A DNA stretch of 64,000 nucleotides from Plasmodium relictum. Its lineage: Eukaryota; Apicomplexa; Aconoidasida; Haemosporida; Plasmodiidae. The translations under genes and the position numbers were made by a program. Position 1 is the stretch's first letter, and the number at the start of each line of letters is the position of its first letter. The notes under the pieces were generated by a model. The model was not told where the DNA came from. It did no database searches and saw nothing but the letters and a program-made list of their open reading frames with translations. Below, one piece after another: positions 63,580 through 64,000 of the stretch. The DNA is taken from contig NW_021628359.1 in NCBI RefSeq assembly GCF_900005765.1, positions 1 through 64,000 of the forward strand, written 5' to 3'.

Positions 63580-64000
63580 TTTTTTTGGATAGAATTTCTA
63601 AATTGAAGAAGGAATTCATTTTTACTTATATAAAAATTAATGCATGAAAAATGTTTATAAGAAAACTTTTTATTTCTCTTTATAAAAAGTATAATGCTTG
63701 TATTATATTCAATTTGTATATTTTGAAATAACAGTGAATAACTTAGGGTTTAATTTTGTTATTTGTTATAAATTAATTATTTGTGTGTATTTCTAAGTTA
63801 AAAGAATATACTCATTATTTGTAAATAAGTACACATATGTCAAAGTAAATATACCTTTGTTAGGAGATATAAAATTGCTTCGTACAAATTAAATATTATA
63901 AATGATAAATATTTCTATGTATAATATAAGAATAAGTATATACACTAAAAATCAACATGTTTAATTATACATACTCTTTATTAATTTGCGTTTTTGATAC
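63455..64000 (+). repeat. LTR, subfamily 1, probable 3' LTR, runs off window
   Basis: It starts TGGTTAATAAAAGATACTAT (hairpin B 63456-63479), with GCCATGCATTGACTCTAGTT and an AT run at 63557-63580, and enters hairpin A near 63970 at the window edge. It follows the plus-strand integrase remnant in the orientation of a 3' LTR. Confidence 0.65.

Noticed and set aside
33..64000. Regularly recurring palindromes as CRISPR-like repeats or bacterial terminators
   Set aside because: They are the ends of dispersed LTRs with irregular spacing and mixed orientation in a eukaryotic genome.
1..64000. Telomere repeat arrays
   Set aside because: No tandem GGGTT[TC]A units on either strand; the position near a chromosome end is inferred only from gene and repeat content.

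Overview
The base composition (very AT-rich, long dA/dT tracts, AT microsatellites), the short GT-AG introns of about 110-155 nt and the genes present mark this as a Plasmodium chromosome. Abundant decayed Ty3/gypsy-type retrotransposons and long terminal repeats (LTRs) point to a bird parasite: mammalian Plasmodium lack such elements, and Plasmodium gallinaceum or a close relative is the best guess. The mix of parasite-specific genes and repeats is what is expected near a chromosome end, but no telomere repeat is present.

Four genes look intact. (1) 4097-4636, minus: a two-exon, single-membrane-span protein of no recognised family. (2) 17871-18395, plus: a secreted Ser/Glu-rich protein of no recognised family. 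(3) 33631-34468, plus: a two-exon exported protein with a recessed signal and a perfect PEXEL motif, probably PHIST-like. (4) 54628-55860, plus: a two-exon orthologue of CyRPA, a merozoite invasion protein. A decayed reading frame at about 38820-40090, minus, fits a broken RH5/RBL-type invasion ligand. In P. falciparum, CyRPA and RH5 are chromosomal neighbours and bind each other, with Ripr, in one invasion complex. The locus therefore seems to keep the order of the falciparum invasion cluster while the receptor-binding member has decayed.

The gene islands are separated by repeat blocks at about 0-3.3, 8.6-16.3, 20.8-29.9, 36.8-38.1, 47.9-51.7 and 57.6-64 kb. The blocks hold solo LTRs of 0.35-0.64 kb and five loci of retrotransposon coding remnants: gag with a zinc knuckle, aspartic protease, reverse transcriptase and integrase. 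All remnants carry stops and frameshifts. The LTRs are bounded by TG...CA and several have matching 5-bp flanks. In two places an LTR lies next to gag or integrase in the orientation expected of a 5' or 3' LTR. Both LTR ends are imperfect palindromes, and other palindromes lie inside.

LTR strand below is the inferred element sense: the plus sense runs from the TGGTTAATAA end (hairpin B) to the ATTAATAAATCA end (hairpin A). No rRNA, tRNA, CRISPR or bacterial-type signals were seen. Coordinates of degenerate repeats are approximate (about 5-20 bp).
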